A stretch of 64,000 nucleotides of DNA from Lolliginicoccus suaedae (GTDB taxonomy: Bacteria; Actinomycetota; Actinomycetes; Mycobacteriales; Mycobacteriaceae), in the NCBI RefSeq assembly GCF_008312885.1, contig NZ_VSSO01000002.1:359846-423845 (forward strand), in the 5' to 3' direction. The position numbers and the translations under genes are program-made. Shown here piece by piece: positions 7,421 to 17,456 of this stretch; position 1 is the stretch's first letter; each line of letters opens with the position of its first letter. The notes beneath the pieces are model-generated. The model saw only the letters and a list, made by a program, of their open reading frames with translations, was not told the origin of the DNA and searched no databases.

Positions 7421-10400
7421 TCAGGTGGCCGTGGTCCATGGCGCGATGGGGTTGCCGCGCCATCTGCTCGAAGGCGGGACGGCGTCGCCGCGCATCACCA
7501 GTGATGCGGGGCCGACTGTCGCGCTGTCGCCCAGCGATGCGGCGGGCAGGACGACACTGTGCGGCCCGAGGGTGGCTCCATTGCCGAGGGTCACGGGACC
7601 AACGCTCATCACGCGATCATGGAACAGATGGGTCTGCACCACGCTGCCCCGGTTGACCGTGGCCCCGTCGCCAAGGGTGACGAGGTCTGCCTCGGGCAGC
7701 CAGTACGTCTCGCACCATGCGCCGCGGCCGATCGAGGCACCCATGCCGCGCAGCCACGCGTTGCCCACCAGTGTGCCCATGCACAGGCGCAAGCACCAGG
7801 GGGCGGCGAGCATCTCGGTGAACGTGTCGGCGAGCTCGTTGCGCCACACGAAGCTGCTCCACAGGGGTGTCTCGTGCTCGCGGATGCGCCCGACCAGTGC
7901 TTTCTTCGCCAGGATGGTGGCTATGCCCGCGATGGTCGCGGCCAGGGCGAGCACGGGGCCGGCGAGGAGCAGCGCGGCCATGATGCCGTAGCGATCGAGC
8001 ACGACGATGAGCGTAGCGAGCACCATCGCGCCGAGCAGGAACGTCGCGATCACGGGCACCATGCGGGCGAGCTCGACGACGGCGCGGAGCAGTCGCAAGC
8101 GGACGGGCGGGGCATAGGTGCGGGACTCGGTATCGCCGCCGAGCGAGGGTCGGCGCAGCTTCACCGGGGGGCTGCCCAGCCACGAGGAGCCGCGCTTGGC
8201 CTTGCGGGGCGCGGTGGAGAGCACCGCGACGAGGCCGTTCTTCGGCACCTTGCGGCCGGGGCTGGCCATGCCGGAATTGCCGAGGAACGCGCGCTTGCCG
8301 ACCTTGGTTCGGCCGATGCGCACCCAGCCGCCGCCAAGCTCGTAGCCGGCGACGAGGGTGTCATCGGCGAGGAACGCGCCATCGTTGATGGTGGTGAACT
8401 TCGGCAGCAGCAGCACCGTCGAGGCCTCCACGTTCTTGCCAACACGCGCTCCGAGCAGGCGCAGCCATAGGGGCGTGATGACGCTCGCGTAGAGGGGGAA
8501 CAGGAAGGTGCGCGCGGAGTCAGTGAGGCGCTCGGTGGCCCAGGCCTGCCAGCCCGAGCGACTGCGCACGGGGTAGGTGCCAGGGCGCAGGCCGATCGCT
8601 AGCAGCCGCACGGAAACAACGATGAGCAGCGCGAAGGTGATCGTTGACAGGACCGCTGCGACCGGTGCCCACAGGATGATCGGGACGACCACCGCTGCGG
8701 GGCTGGAAGCGGCCTCGACGATCGGGACGAGCAGCAGGAGCGCGGGCACGAGCGCGGCGAGCGGGAATGCCGCGAGAACCGCAGCGGTGAGGCCGTACGC
8801 GGGCCCCCAGCGGCGTCCTGGCGGGGGAGGGCTAGCGGGCCAGTCGCTGCGCGGCTTGCCGGTCCGGTGGGCGGGCGATCCGCCCCAGCGCTGCTTGGCG
8901 GGGACGGTGCCGGAGACCGCGGAACCGGCTTCGATCTCGGTTCCCTTGCCGATGCGGGTGCCCGGAAGCAGCGCGGTCCGAGCACCGATGGTGGCTCGTC
9001 CGCCGATCACGATGCGGCCGATGTGCACGGTGTCGCCGTCCACCCAGTAGCCGCTCAGATCCGTCTCGGGCTCGATCGCGGCGCGGGCGCCGACAGCGAG
9101 CATCCCGGTGATCGGCGGTGCGGTGTGCAGGCTGACGTGCTTGCCGATGCGGGCTCCGAGCATCCTGGCGTAGAAGGACATCCAGGGGGCGCCGGAGAGA
9201 TTGGTGGCACCGACGGTCTCCGCGATCCGTTCGGCGAGCCATAGGCGCAGGTGGAGGCTGCCCCCGCGCGGATAGGTGCCCGGCTCGAGGCCGACCAGGA
9301 GGAGGCGGGCCGATCCCGCGGCGATCGCGATGCGACCCGGCGGGGTGAGCAGCAGCACCACGAGTGTCGCGAGCACCGGCCAGGGCGTGGTGGGCAGCCA
9401 GGTGGCGCTCGTGGCGTGGCCGAGCACGGTGGAGGCGAGCGCGGACCACGTCGTCCAGATCGCTCCGGAGAGCGCGAGGGGCACTGCGAGCAGCGTGGCC
9501 TGGGCGAGCTGGCTGCGCCAGGATTGCGGGGCCACTGGCCGATGCTGGGCCGCGATCGCGGGGGCCTGCGCGCCCAGGTGCGCGGCGAGCTCGCCAAGCC
9601 GATGATGCTCGTAGAGCTCGGCTACCGTGAGGGCAGGGAACTGCTCGCGCAGCCGCGACACGAGCTGGGCCGCGGTGAGGGAACTGCCACCGAGGGCGAA
9701 GAAGTCATCGTCGACGCGCGTCACCTCGGCCCCGAGGACGGATTCCCACGCCTCGGCCATCCAGGCTTCCAGCCCAGTGAGGGTATCGGCGTGCCCGGCG
9801 GTGCTCGTCGGCGGCAGCGGCCAGGGCAGCGCCGCGCGGTCCACCTTGCCGGATGTGCGCGCGGGCAGGTCGGGCAGGACGGCGAGGCGTGGCACGAGCG
9901 CGGCGGGGAGGCGAGCAGCGAGCCGGGAGCGCGCGTCCGCCATGTCGAGCTCGGCGCCTCCAGTGGTGAGGTACCCGACCAGGACGGGGGTGCCCGCCTG
10001 GGAGCGCTGGACCGTGCTGGCGGCAGCGACCACCCCGGGCAGGTCCTGCAGCAGGGCATCGATCTCGCCGAGCTCGACGCGACGGCCACCGATCTTCACC
10101 TGGTCGTCCGCACGGCCGTGGAAGAGCAGCCCGGTGCCGTCGAACGAGACCAGGTCACCGCTGCGGTAGGCGCGCTTCCACCCCAGCGGCTCGAGCGGGG
10201 CATACTTCTCGCGGTCCTTGTCCTCATCGAGGTAGCGGGCGAGGCCCACGCCGCCGATGACGAGCTCGCCCGGCTCGCCAGGGGCAACCGGCTGGCCGCT
10301 GGCGTCGACGATCGCGAGGTCCCAGCCATCGAGCGGCAGCCCGATGCGGACCGGTTCGCCCGGAACCAGCGGTGCAGCGCACGCGACGACTGTTGCCTCG

Positions 10401-11314
10401 GTGGGGCCGTAGGTGTTCCAGATCTCCCGGCCGGGCGCGGCGAGCCTGCTCACGAGCTCGGGCGGGCAGGCCTCGCCGCCGAAGATGAGCAGCCGTACCG
10501 CGGCGAGCGCATCGCTGGACCACAGCGCGGCCAGGGTGGGCACGGTCGATATGGCGGTGATGCGCTGCTCGATCAGCCACGGCCCGAGCTCCTCGCCGCT
10601 GCGCACCAGGGAGCGGGGGGCGGGCACCAGGCAGGCGCCGTTGCGCCAGGCCAGCCACATCTCCTCGCATGATGCGTCGAAGGCAACCGACAGCCCGGCG
10701 AGCACGCGATCGCCGGGGCCGAGCGGCTCTGGGCGCAGGAATAGCCGGGCCTCGGCGTCGACGAAAGCCGCCGCGCTGCGGTGCGTGACGGCAACACCCT
10801 TCGGCAGGCCGGTGGAGCCGGAGGTGAAGATGATCCAGGCGTCATCGGAGGGGCGCGGCGGTTGCAGGCGGGACAGGCGCCGGACCCTGCGAGCGGGGAC
10901 GCCATCATCGGTGATGACCGTGGCCACCCGGGCCTCGCGGAAGACCGTCTCGGCGCGCTCGTCGGGGTCATCGGCGTCCACGGGCACATAGGCGGCCCCG
11001 GCGGCCAGCACGCCGAGGATGGTGAGGTACAGCTCGGCGGTGCCCGAGGAGCGGCGCACGCCCACCCGGTCGCCGCGCTCGATCCCGTGCTTGTGCAGCG
11101 CGCGGGCACGGTCGCCCACCTCGGCGATCAGCTCCGCGTAGGTGTAGGTGGCGTCCATCGCCTCGATGGCGGGGGAGTCGGGGTACTCGGTAGCGGTGGC
11201 GTGCAGGATGTCGAGCAGCGTGCGGGGGGCGGGCGAGCGGTGCTGCGCGCGCAGCAGGTCGGTCGTGCTGCCGGTGCCGCGTGGATCGGTGTGGTCCAGT
11301 GTGCTGGTTGTCAC
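7421..11314 (-). CDS. Pls/PosA-family non-ribosomal peptide synthetase-like membrane enzyme
   Basis: 1297 residues. An N-terminal adenylation domain (about 30-500) has the A3 core FTSGSTGLPKG and a GTYPTEATVV-like region (NTYGPTEATVVA). It is followed by a carrier domain with the phosphopantetheine serine in FFALGGSSLTAAQLVSRLR (about 530-550). The remainder is the Pls-type C terminus: hydrophobic helices alternating with three left-handed beta-helix acyltransferase-like segments (GARIGKHVSLHTAPP, GARVGKNVEASTVLLL, GASIGRGAWCETYW). The architecture matches enzymes such as epsilon-poly-lysine synthetase, which activate one amino acid and build a homopolymer. No condensation or thioesterase domain is present. 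The GTG start overlaps the MarR stop by 4 nt, so regulator and enzyme are coupled. The amino acid substrate cannot be read by eye. Confidence 0.88.
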   Translation of the reverse strand: MTTSTLDHTDPRGTGSTTDLLRAQHRSPAPRTLLDILHATATEYPDSPAIEAMDATYTYAELIAEVGDRARALHKHGIERGDRVGVRRSSGTAELYLTILGVLAAGAAYVPVDADDPDERAETVFREARVATVITDDGVPARRVRRLSRLQPPRPSDDAWIIFTSGSTGLPKGVAVTHRSAAAFVDAEARLFLRPEPLGPGDRVLAGLSVAFDASCEEMWLAWRNGACLVPAPRSLVRSGEELGPWLIEQRITAISTVPTLAALWSSDALAAVRLLIFGGEACPPELVSRLAAPGREIWNTYGPTEATVVACAAPLVPGEPVRIGLPLDGWDLAIVDASGQPVAPGEPGELVIGGVGLARYLDEDKDREKYAPLEPLGWKRAYRSGDLVSFDGTGLLFHGRADDQVKIGGRRVELGEIDALLQDLPGVVAAASTVQRSQAGTPVLVGYLTTGGAELDMADARSRLAARLPAALVPRLAVLPDLPARTSGKVDRAALPWPLPPTSTAGHADTLTGLEAWMAEAWESVLGAEVTRVDDDFFALGGSSLTAAQLVSRLREQFPALTVAELYEHHRLGELAAHLGAQAPAIAAQHRPVAPQSWRSQLAQATLLAVPLALSGAIWTTWSALASTVLGHATSATWLPTTPWPVLATLVVLLLTPPGRIAIAAGSARLLLVGLEPGTYPRGGSLHLRLWLAERIAETVGATNLSGAPWMSFYARMLGARIGKHVSLHTAPPITGMLAVGARAAIEPETDLSGYWVDGDTVHIGRIVIGGRATIGARTALLPGTRIGKGTEIEAGSAVSGTVPAKQRWGGSPAHRTGKPRSDWPASPPPPGRRWGPAYGLTAAVLAAFPLAALVPALLLLVPIVEAASSPAAVVVPIILWAPVAAVLSTITFALLIVVSVRLLAIGLRPGTYPVRSRSGWQAWATERLTDSARTFLFPLYASVITPLWLRLLGARVGKNVEASTVLLLPKFTTINDGAFLADDTLVAGYELGGGWVRIGRTKVGKRAFLGNSGMASPGRKVPKNGLVAVLSTAPRKAKRGSSWLGSPPVKLRRPSLGGDTESRTYAPPVRLRLLRAVVELARMVPVIATFLLGAMVLATLIVVLDRYGIMAALLLAGPVLALAATIAGIATILAKKALVGRIREHETPLWSSFVWRNELADTFTEMLAAPWCLRLCMGTLVGNAWLRGMGASIGRGAWCETYWLPEADLVTLGDGATVNRGSVVQTHLFHDRVMSVGPVTLGNGATLGPHSVVLPAASLGDSATVGPASLVMRGDAVPPSSRWRGNPIAPWTTAT

Positions 11315-11850
11315 GATTTGGCCTTCGCTGGTGCGGTGCGCTTGGGGCGTCCGGCATCGGGTGCCAGGGCTGGGTCGGTGCGCGATTTCTTGCCCGTGCT
11401 CTTCGCCGGCGGCCTCGCCGCTAGCGCCTTGCGGGTGAGTTGCTGGAGCGTTGCTCGTTCCTTGCGACTGAGCGGCGCGAGCACGGTGACGAGCGCGTCA
11501 TCGACGATGCCGCGGCATAGCGATCGGGCAGCGTCGCCGGTGGCGGTGAGCGCGAGGGTGTGCCGGCGGCGGTCCTTCTTGTCGCGCGTGCGGGTGAGCA
11601 GCCCCCGCTCCTCGAGGTCGTCGATGATGCGGACCATGTCGCTGCGATCGATGGAGAGAGCGTTGCTCACGTCTTGCTGCGATGGGCGCGCGGCCTGGGC
11701 GATGCACTCGAGGATCCAGTGGGTGCGCAGGGAGAAGCCTGCGTCGCAGAGCTGCCGCTCAGTGTGGTCGCGCAGCTCGCGATGCAGGCGGGCGAGCAGG
11801 AACTCGGTGCCGTCGAGCGGCATCGGTGGGAGGGCAGTCGTGTCGGGCAC
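11311..11850 (-). CDS. MarR-family transcriptional regulator
   Basis: 179 residues from GTG 11850. The central winged helix is LRTHWILECIAQAARPSQQD, then VSNALSIDRSDMVRIIDDLEERGLL and the wing DKKDRRRHTLALT, as in the MarR family. The Lys/Arg/Pro-rich C-terminal tail (about residues 145-179, ending KRTAPAKAKS) is unusual and may bind DNA or be disordered. It is the first gene of the MarR-Pls-M1 operon and overlaps the synthetase by 4 nt. A palindrome over the likely promoter suggests autoregulation. The upstream in-frame extension runs through the operator and promoter, so the shorter start is chosen. Confidence 0.85.
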   Translation of the reverse strand: MPDTTALPPMPLDGTEFLLARLHRELRDHTERQLCDAGFSLRTHWILECIAQAARPSQQDVSNALSIDRSDMVRIIDDLEERGLLTRTRDKKDRRRHTLALTATGDAARSLCRGIVDDALVTVLAPLSRKERATLQQLTRKALAARPPAKSTGKKSRTDPALAPDAGRPKRTAPAKAKS

Positions 11851-11885
11851 CGGGCTACCGTACCGGTTCGTGGGAGGAATAGATA

Positions 11886-11900
11886 GTAGGACACACCTAC
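11886..11900 (-). promoter_or_regulatory. Putative MarR operator overlapping the promoter
   Basis: A 15-bp palindrome, GTAGG-N5-CCTAC, lies 36 bp upstream of the MarR start. Read on the minus strand, TACTAT, a good -10 hexamer, overlaps its right arm, so a bound dimer would block RNA polymerase. The position and size are typical of self-regulating MarR proteins. Confidence 0.55.
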
Positions 11901-12089
11901 AATTGGGACTTCCTGGTGCCAGATGGGGGGCGCGGGAGCATGTCGCGCCTATCACACGCGGACCAAACGGACGCGTGATCCGCGCCATGTGGCTGTATCC
12001 TCATCCACAGCAAGTCCCGTGCCGCTCGCGCAACGGGATATCGCCGCAGTGCCCCGCGGGGGAGCAGTGCCCCATGGGGGAAGGGACGA

Positions 12090-13067
12090 ATGACCAGCCA
12101 CACCAGCCCGCAGCGACGGCCCCTTGTCGTCCTTGCTTGCTTCGTGGCCTTGCTTGCCCTCCTGGCCGCGCTCACCGGATGCAATCGCAATGGCCAGCCC
12201 GAGCGCAATTCCTTGCCCACTGAGCTTTTCGTCGTCAATACCAGCCCCGACCAGCAGCGAATCCGCGCCGAGGCTGTCCGCGATCTCGCTCAAGCAGTTC
12301 CCCAGGAGGTCCGCGACGGCGGAACCCTGGTCGTCGGGATGACCGGGAACTATCCGCCGCTGTCCTTCCGCGCCGATGACGCGATGACCATGATCGGCAT
12401 CGAGCCCGACCTCGCCCAGCTGATCGCCGATGTGCTCGACCTCAAGCTCGAGCTCATCATCACCGACTGGCTCGACGTCTTCGCCGGCGTCACCGACGGC
12501 CGCTTCCACGTCGGGCTCGGCAACATCGCGCTCACCCCGGAACGGCTTGAGCGCTTTGACATGGTGGCCTACCAGCAGGAGAACCAGGCATTCGGGGTGG
12601 CAGCTGGCTCGCCCATCGAATCGCTCCAGCATCCTGGGGACATCGCCGGGCTCCGCATCGGCGTGGGCGCGCAGACCAAGAGCGAAGCGATCCTCCTCGA
12701 CTGGAACGACTCGCTCCGCAACGCCGGCCTCGAGCCCGCCGAGCTGGAGAACTACGCCGAGCCCTGGGAGTACCAGGCCGCGCTCGACGCTGGCGAGATC
12801 GACGCGACATTCGGCCCCATGTCCATCCTCAACTTCGAGGCCGTCACCAAGGGACGCAGCCGGATCGTGGGCCAGGTCCCGGGCGACGGTGTGCGTCCTG
12901 CGCTCGTGTCCGCGATCGTCAAGAAGGGCTCGGAGCTCGGCCCGCTCGTGTGCAAGGCCATCGATACAGTCATCGTCACCGGCAAGTACCAGGCCATATT
13001 CGAGCGCTGGGCGCTCGAGCACGCCATGCTGCCCAGCTCCACCATCAACGGCACCGAGCCGAACTAG
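12090..13067 (+). CDS. Solute-binding lipoprotein, amino-acid ABC transporter type (SBP family 3)
   Basis: 325 residues. The signal peptide ends in the lipobox LAALTGC (Cys about residue 31), so the protein is a membrane-anchored extracytoplasmic lipoprotein. The mature part has the family 3 layout: GGTLVVGMTGNYPPLSF, IGIEPDLAQLIADVLDLKLEL, a hinge around GLGNIALTPERLERFDM, and a second-lobe segment GLRIGVGAQTKSEAI. Close homologues bind polar amino acids such as glutamate or cystine. No permease or ATPase gene is adjacent, so it is an orphan here, working with a transporter elsewhere or acting as a sensor. It faces ppa across a 40-bp palindrome. Confidence 0.8.
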   Translation: MTSHTSPQRRPLVVLACFVALLALLAALTGCNRNGQPERNSLPTELFVVNTSPDQQRIRAEAVRDLAQAVPQEVRDGGTLVVGMTGNYPPLSFRADDAMTMIGIEPDLAQLIADVLDLKLELIITDWLDVFAGVTDGRFHVGLGNIALTPERLERFDMVAYQQENQAFGVAAGSPIESLQHPGDIAGLRIGVGAQTKSEAILLDWNDSLRNAGLEPAELENYAEPWEYQAALDAGEIDATFGPMSILNFEAVTKGRSRIVGQVPGDGVRPALVSAIVKKGSELGPLVCKAIDTVIVTGKYQAIFERWALEHAMLPSSTINGTEPN

Positions 13068-13112
13068 CGCCCGGAGGCCGCGAGCGCCCCGACCGCAGCC
13101 CGCCTAGCACGA

Positions 13113-13152
13113 AGCAGCCCCGGCCACCGCGATCGCGGTGGCCGGGGCTGCT
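13113..13152. terminator. Perfect 40-bp palindrome, bidirectional terminator
   Basis: AGCAGCCCCGGCCACCGCGA (13113-13132) is followed at once by its exact reverse complement (13133-13152), giving a 20-bp perfect dyad. It sits midway between the convergent solute-binding protein gene and ppa. Confidence 0.85.
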
Positions 13153-13166
13153 CGATGCGAAACGGC

Positions 13167-13652
13167 TCAGTGGCCGTTCTGGGTGAAGCGATCGATCGAC
13201 CGATTGATCTCCGAGATGGCCTCGTCGCGACCGACCCAGTCAGCCGCATGGACCTCCTTGCCCGGCTCGAGATCCTTGTAGCGCTCGAAGAAGTGCTTGA
13301 TCTCGGCGAGCTGGAAATCGGGGACATCCGCGAGATCCTGGATGTGATCGAAGCGCGGATCGGTCGGTACGCAGAGCACCTTCTCGTCGTCGCCCGCCTC
13401 GTCACGCATCCGGAACATCGCGACCGGCCGTGACTCGACGATCACGCCCGGGTACACGGGCTCGGGGAGCAGCACCAGCGCATCCAGCGGGTCGCCGTCG
13501 CCGCCGAGGGTGTCCTCGATGTAGCCATAGTCCGCGGGGTACTGCATGGAGGTGAACAGGTAGCGATCGAGCCGGACGCGCCCGGTCGCATGATCCACCT
13601 CATACTTGTTGCGCTGACCCCTCGGGATCTCGATAGTGACGTCGAATTCCAC
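13167..13652 (-). CDS. ppa: Inorganic pyrophosphatase (family I)
   Basis: 161 residues, the usual bacterial length. It hydrolyses pyrophosphate to phosphate in the cytosol. Family I signatures are present: the active-site strand [38 protein letters not shown] with the metal-binding Asp cluster (D-G-D-P-L-D-x-L), and [16 protein letters not shown]. The GTG start at 13652 gives the canonical [11 protein letters not shown] terminus; longer in-frame starts run into the dacB promoter region. It is divergent from dacB, as in M. tuberculosis (Rv3628 and Rv3627c). Confidence 0.96.
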   Translation of the reverse strand: MEFDVTIEIPRGQRNKYEVDHATGRVRLDRYLFTSMQYPADYGYIEDTLGGDGDPLDALVLLPEPVYPGVIVESRPVAMFRMRDEAGDDEKVLCVPTDPRFDHIQDLADVPDFQLAEIKHFFERYKDLEPGKEVHAADWVGRDEAISEINRSIDRFTQNGH

Positions 13653-13780
13653 ACGTCCTCGCTTCGGTCGTAGCGTTCCAGGAAATTTCGCGCGCACGCC
13701 CGCCAACCTTGGCGGGCAGCGGCTCAAGGATAGTCTTGGATCTGCGAGCGCGAGCAACAACCCACCCTGGAGGAGGATTG

Positions 13781-15322
13781 ATGGACGACCCGGATGCCTC
13801 CAGCGGGGCCCCGTCCGAGGACGAGGCAGGGCCGGGCGATCCAGCCCCGGCCCGTCGCGGTTCGCCGCAGCGCCGCCTCATGGTGCTCGCGATCGTTGTG
13901 GTTCTCGCCGTGCTCGGCGCCACCAGCATCGCGGTGGGTGCCCGCTACGTCCAGGGCTACCAGGCCAGCCGTGGCTTCACCGTCGACCCGGCCCCCGAGC
14001 CCGTGGTCCCGCCCATCGAGGCGCCCGCCGTGCCGTGGGATGATTCCCCGCTCGATGGCTCGCGCGCCGCGGCTGCCCTCGACGAGCTCGCGGAGGATCC
14101 CGCGCTGGGCTCGCTCGCGGGGCATGTCAGCGACCCTTACACGCGGACGGTCCTGTGGGCCCGCGATCCCGCGACCCCCCGCACCCCCGCCTCGGCGACG
14201 AAGATCCTCACCGCGGCCGCGGCGCTGCTCGCGCTGCCCGCCGATCAACGCATCAGCACCCGTGTGCTCGCGGGCAGCAGCCCGGGCGAGATCATCCTCG
14301 CCAGCGAGGGCGACGTCACTCTTGCCTCGAGCCCCGTCGGCACGGCTACCTACTACGAGGGCGCGGCCCGGCTCGACGATCTGGTCGCGCAGCTCGAGGC
14401 AGCGGGCGCCGAGCCCAGCAGCATCGTGGTGGATACCAGCTCCTTCACGGGTCCCGCCATGGCGCGGGGCTGGGAGGACGCGAGCATCGTCGAGGGCTAC
14501 ATCACGCCGATGGAGCCGGTCATGCTCGACGGCGGGCGCATCATTGCCGCCGAGCCCGAGTCGCCCCGTCACGCCGAGCCGGCCCTGGCGGCCGGGCAGC
14601 AGCTCGCCGAGCGGCTGGGCCTGCCCTCGGAAGCGGTCTCGGTGGCCGATGCCGACGATCCGGCAGCTGTCGGCCGCGTCCTCGCGGAGGTGGGGTCCGC
14701 TCCGCTGCTGACACGGCTCAGGCAGCTCGTCCACGAGTCCGACAACGTGCTCGCCGAGGCGGTCGGGCGAGAGATCGCCATCGCGGAGGGCGAGCCACCG
14801 TCGTTCCGCGGCGTGGCCCGTGCGATCCGCACGGTGCTGGCCCGCAATGGCTTCATCACCGAGGGGCTCGATCTCGAGGATGCCAGTGGCCTCTCCACGA
14901 GCAACCGCATCACCGTCGCGCTGCTCGATTCGGTGCTGTCGGCCGCGGTCGGCACGGTGGGCCCGGCCAGCGGCGAGGCCCGAGAGACCGACTCGGCTGC
15001 CGCGCTGCGTACCGTTCGGCTCCGGCCCCTGCTCGATCTGCTGCCCGTAGCGTCCGGCAGCGGCACCCTCGCCGAGCGCTTCTCCGGAGCAGCTGGTTCC
15101 GACGGGGCGGGGTGGATCCGCGCGAAGACCGGGACGCTCGATGGTGTCAGCGCGCTCGTCGGTTATGCTGCGACCACCAATGGGCGAATCGTCACTTTCG
15201 CGTTCATCTCCACGGGAAGCAACGCGTTCGAGGCCAGGCCGGTGCTCGACGCCGCGGCCGCGCGATTGCGCGATATCGTCGGCACCGAGAGCACCGCGAC
15301 ACCGGACGACGGAGGCAACTAG
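13781..15322 (+). CDS. dacB: D-alanyl-D-alanine carboxypeptidase/endopeptidase (PBP4 type)
   Basis: 513 residues. An acidic cytoplasmic tail is followed by one membrane segment (about residues 28-50, [20 protein letters not shown]), then the serine-peptidase S13 domain. Active-site motifs are in order: SATK (S-x-x-K, about 138-141), SDN (about 319-321) and KTG (about 447-449). It trims or cleaves peptidoglycan cross-links outside the membrane. The ATG 13781 has a strong GGAGGAGG site. The next gene starts immediately at the stop, and tilS and hpt follow, the conserved mycobacterial dacB-metalloprotease-tilS-hpt order. Confidence 0.93.
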   Translation: MDDPDASSGAPSEDEAGPGDPAPARRGSPQRRLMVLAIVVVLAVLGATSIAVGARYVQGYQASRGFTVDPAPEPVVPPIEAPAVPWDDSPLDGSRAAAALDELAEDPALGSLAGHVSDPYTRTVLWARDPATPRTPASATKILTAAAALLALPADQRISTRVLAGSSPGEIILASEGDVTLASSPVGTATYYEGAARLDDLVAQLEAAGAEPSSIVVDTSSFTGPAMARGWEDASIVEGYITPMEPVMLDGGRIIAAEPESPRHAEPALAAGQQLAERLGLPSEAVSVADADDPAAVGRVLAEVGSAPLLTRLRQLVHESDNVLAEAVGREIAIAEGEPPSFRGVARAIRTVLARNGFITEGLDLEDASGLSTSNRITVALLDSVLSAAVGTVGPASGEARETDSAAALRTVRLRPLLDLLPVASGSGTLAERFSGAAGSDGAGWIRAKTGTLDGVSALVGYAATTNGRIVTFAFISTGSNAFEARPVLDAAAARLRDIVGTESTATPDDGGN

Positions 15323-16399
15323 GTGGACCGCCCCAGCGAGCCAGCATCACCGACGGACGATCGCGGCGGCGCATCCGTCGACTGGAAGCTCGCCGTGCGC
15401 GTGGCGAGCAAGCTGGCCCGCGCGGAGCCGTTGATGTCGGGCTATACGCGCGAGCAGGCGCGCAGCGAGCTCGTCGAGCTGGCCGCGAGCGCGGAGGAGC
15501 CGGTGCGGGAGGTCACGCGCCTAGCGGATGGCCATCCGGTGCCCGCAGCGCACATCGTTGACCGCCCGGGCTGGTCGCGCGCGGCGGCCGCATCGCTCGC
15601 GGGCCTGCTGGGCGGCTCTGTCGAGGAGCGCCCGCGCGGCCTGCTCGCCGGTCGCGCGTCGGGGCTGCAGGCAGGCGTTGTGCTGGGCATCCTGTCCAAT
15701 GCGATCATCGGCCAGTACGACCCCTTCGCGGGGCAGGGCGGGCAATTGCTGCTGGTGGCGCCAAATGTCATCCATACCGAGCGCGCCACGCGTGTCCGCT
15801 CCCGCGACTTCCGCACGTGGGTATGCCTGCACGAGGTCACTCACCGGGTGCAGTTCTCGGCCAGCCCCTGGCTAGCGGGGCACATGCGTGCGCTCATCGA
15901 TACCGCCTCCCCGGCTGACGGCGAGCCGCTCCTCGAGGTCGGGCAGCGCCTCGTTGCTGCCCTCCGTTCGCGCGATGGCTCCGAGGAACGCGATCCGCTG
16001 CTCGGCACTGGCATCCTCGGGCTCGTCCTCGAGTCGCAGCCGCCCGCGCAGCGCGAGGCCATGATCGGCCTCATCATGCTTGGCACGGTCCTCGAGGGGC
16101 ACGCCGAGCACGTCATGGATGCCGCGGGGCCGCGCGTCGTGCCCACCGTGGAGCATATTCGTGCGGTGTTCGACGAGCGACGGCATGAGCGCCGCGGCCT
16201 CCTCCAGTGGATCATGCGGACATTGCTCGGGATGGACGCCAAGATGGCGCAGTACGCCCAGGGGAAGAAATTCGTCGATACGATCGTCCAGCAGGTCGGC
16301 ATGGACAGCTTCAACACCATCTGGACCTCGCCCGAAACGTTGCCGAGGCCCAGCGAGATACGTGAGCCGGAGACATGGATAACCCGCGTCCTCAAGTAG
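15323..16399 (+). CDS. Zinc-dependent metalloprotease, DUF2342 family
   Basis: 358 residues from a GTG directly after the dacB stop. The family is often labelled zinc-dependent metalloprotease or coenzyme F420 biosynthesis-associated protein. The metal site is HEVTH in VCLHEVTHRVQFSASPWL, and a downstream EGHAEHVMDAAGP segment supplies the likely third ligand. Orthologues such as Rv3626c always sit between dacB and tilS. The substrate is unknown. No signal peptide is visible, so it is predicted to be cytosolic or membrane-associated. The 3' end overlaps the tilS start by 25 bp. Confidence 0.85.
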   Translation: MDRPSEPASPTDDRGGASVDWKLAVRVASKLARAEPLMSGYTREQARSELVELAASAEEPVREVTRLADGHPVPAAHIVDRPGWSRAAAASLAGLLGGSVEERPRGLLAGRASGLQAGVVLGILSNAIIGQYDPFAGQGGQLLLVAPNVIHTERATRVRSRDFRTWVCLHEVTHRVQFSASPWLAGHMRALIDTASPADGEPLLEVGQRLVAALRSRDGSEERDPLLGTGILGLVLESQPPAQREAMIGLIMLGTVLEGHAEHVMDAAGPRVVPTVEHIRAVFDERRHERRGLLQWIMRTLLGMDAKMAQYAQGKKFVDTIVQQVGMDSFNTIWTSPETLPRPSEIREPETWITRVLK

Positions 16400-17454
16400 C
16401 AGCCCACCAGGAATCACTCCAGCAGGGAGCAACGCCAGCGCTGCATTCGGTGCGCCTCGCGGTCCGCTCCTGGATGGCCCAGCACCACGATGGCGGCCCG
16501 ATCGCTGTGGCGATCTCCGGGGGAGCGGACTCGACGGCGCTGTGCGCGGCAGTGGTGGCCGAGGCCCCTGGCCCCGTCGCCGCGATCACCGTCGACCATC
16601 AGCTCCAGGACGGATCGCGGTGCTTCGCGGAGGCCGCCATGCGAACGGCGACCTGGCTCGGATGCGGCAGCGCCACCATCGCCACGGTCACGGTCGCGGG
16701 TCCGGGTGGCATGGAGGCGGCGGCCCGCCGCGCTCGGTACGAGGCGCTCGACGACGCCCGCGCCGGAGCGACCGTGCTGCTCGGTCACACGCTTGATGAC
16801 CAGGCCGAGACCGTTCTGCTCGGCCTCGCCCGCGGTAGCGGCGCCCGGTCGATATCGGGGATGCGTCCGCTCGCCCCGCCGTGGGGCCGCCCGCTGCTAG
16901 GCGTCCGCCGGGCCACCACCGAGGCGGCGTGCGCCGACCTGGGCATCGAGCCGTTCCAGGATCCGCACAATGCCGACGAGCGCTATACACGGGTGCGGCT
17001 GCGCCGCGAAGCGCTGCCACTGCTCGAATCGATCCTCGGCGGCGGTGCCGCGGAATCCCTGGCCCGCACCGCGCGGCTGCTGCGGGAGGACAACGACGCG
17101 CTCGACGAGATGGCCACCGTGGCCCGCATGGGCGCGCAGCACGGGGCTGTGCTGCTCGTGGAGAACCTGCAGGGACTGCCCGTGGCGGTGCGCTCGCGGG
17201 TGGTGCGCGGCTGGCTCCAGGACGAGGGCGCGGGCGCGATCGCTAGCGCGCACCTCGACGCGATCGATGGGCTTGTCACGCGGTGGCGCGGGCAGGGCGC
17301 GGTGGCGGTGCCGTGGCCCGCGGGCGAGGCGAGGGAGGGGGCGCGGTTGGTAGTGGAGCGCAGGCATGGCACGCTGGCACTGGGCATCCACGAGAGGGTG
17401 CCCGCCCATGCCGCATGCAGTACCGGGCATCGGCGCGAGGAGAGGGGTACCTAG
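16375..17454 (+). CDS. tilS: tRNA(Ile)-lysidine synthetase
   Basis: 359 residues. It modifies C34 of the CAU-anticodon tRNA-Ile to lysidine, which is essential for reading AUA. The PP-loop ATP site is [10 protein letters not shown] (about residues 46-55), followed by the family motif [20 protein letters not shown] and the [13 protein letters not shown] region. The C-terminal tRNA-binding domain is short, as in actinobacteria. The ATG 16375 lies inside the preceding gene with a GGAG just upstream; a later GTG at 16450 would also give a full catalytic domain. It ends 2 bp before the hpt start. Confidence 0.94.
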   Translation: MDNPRPQVAAHQESLQQGATPALHSVRLAVRSWMAQHHDGGPIAVAISGGADSTALCAAVVAEAPGPVAAITVDHQLQDGSRCFAEAAMRTATWLGCGSATIATVTVAGPGGMEAAARRARYEALDDARAGATVLLGHTLDDQAETVLLGLARGSGARSISGMRPLAPPWGRPLLGVRRATTEAACADLGIEPFQDPHNADERYTRVRLRREALPLLESILGGGAAESLARTARLLREDNDALDEMATVARMGAQHGAVLLVENLQGLPVAVRSRVVRGWLQDEGAGAIASAHLDAIDGLVTRWRGQGAVAVPWPAGEAREGARLVVERRHGTLALGIHERVPAHAACSTGHRREERGT

Positions 17455-17456
17455 TC

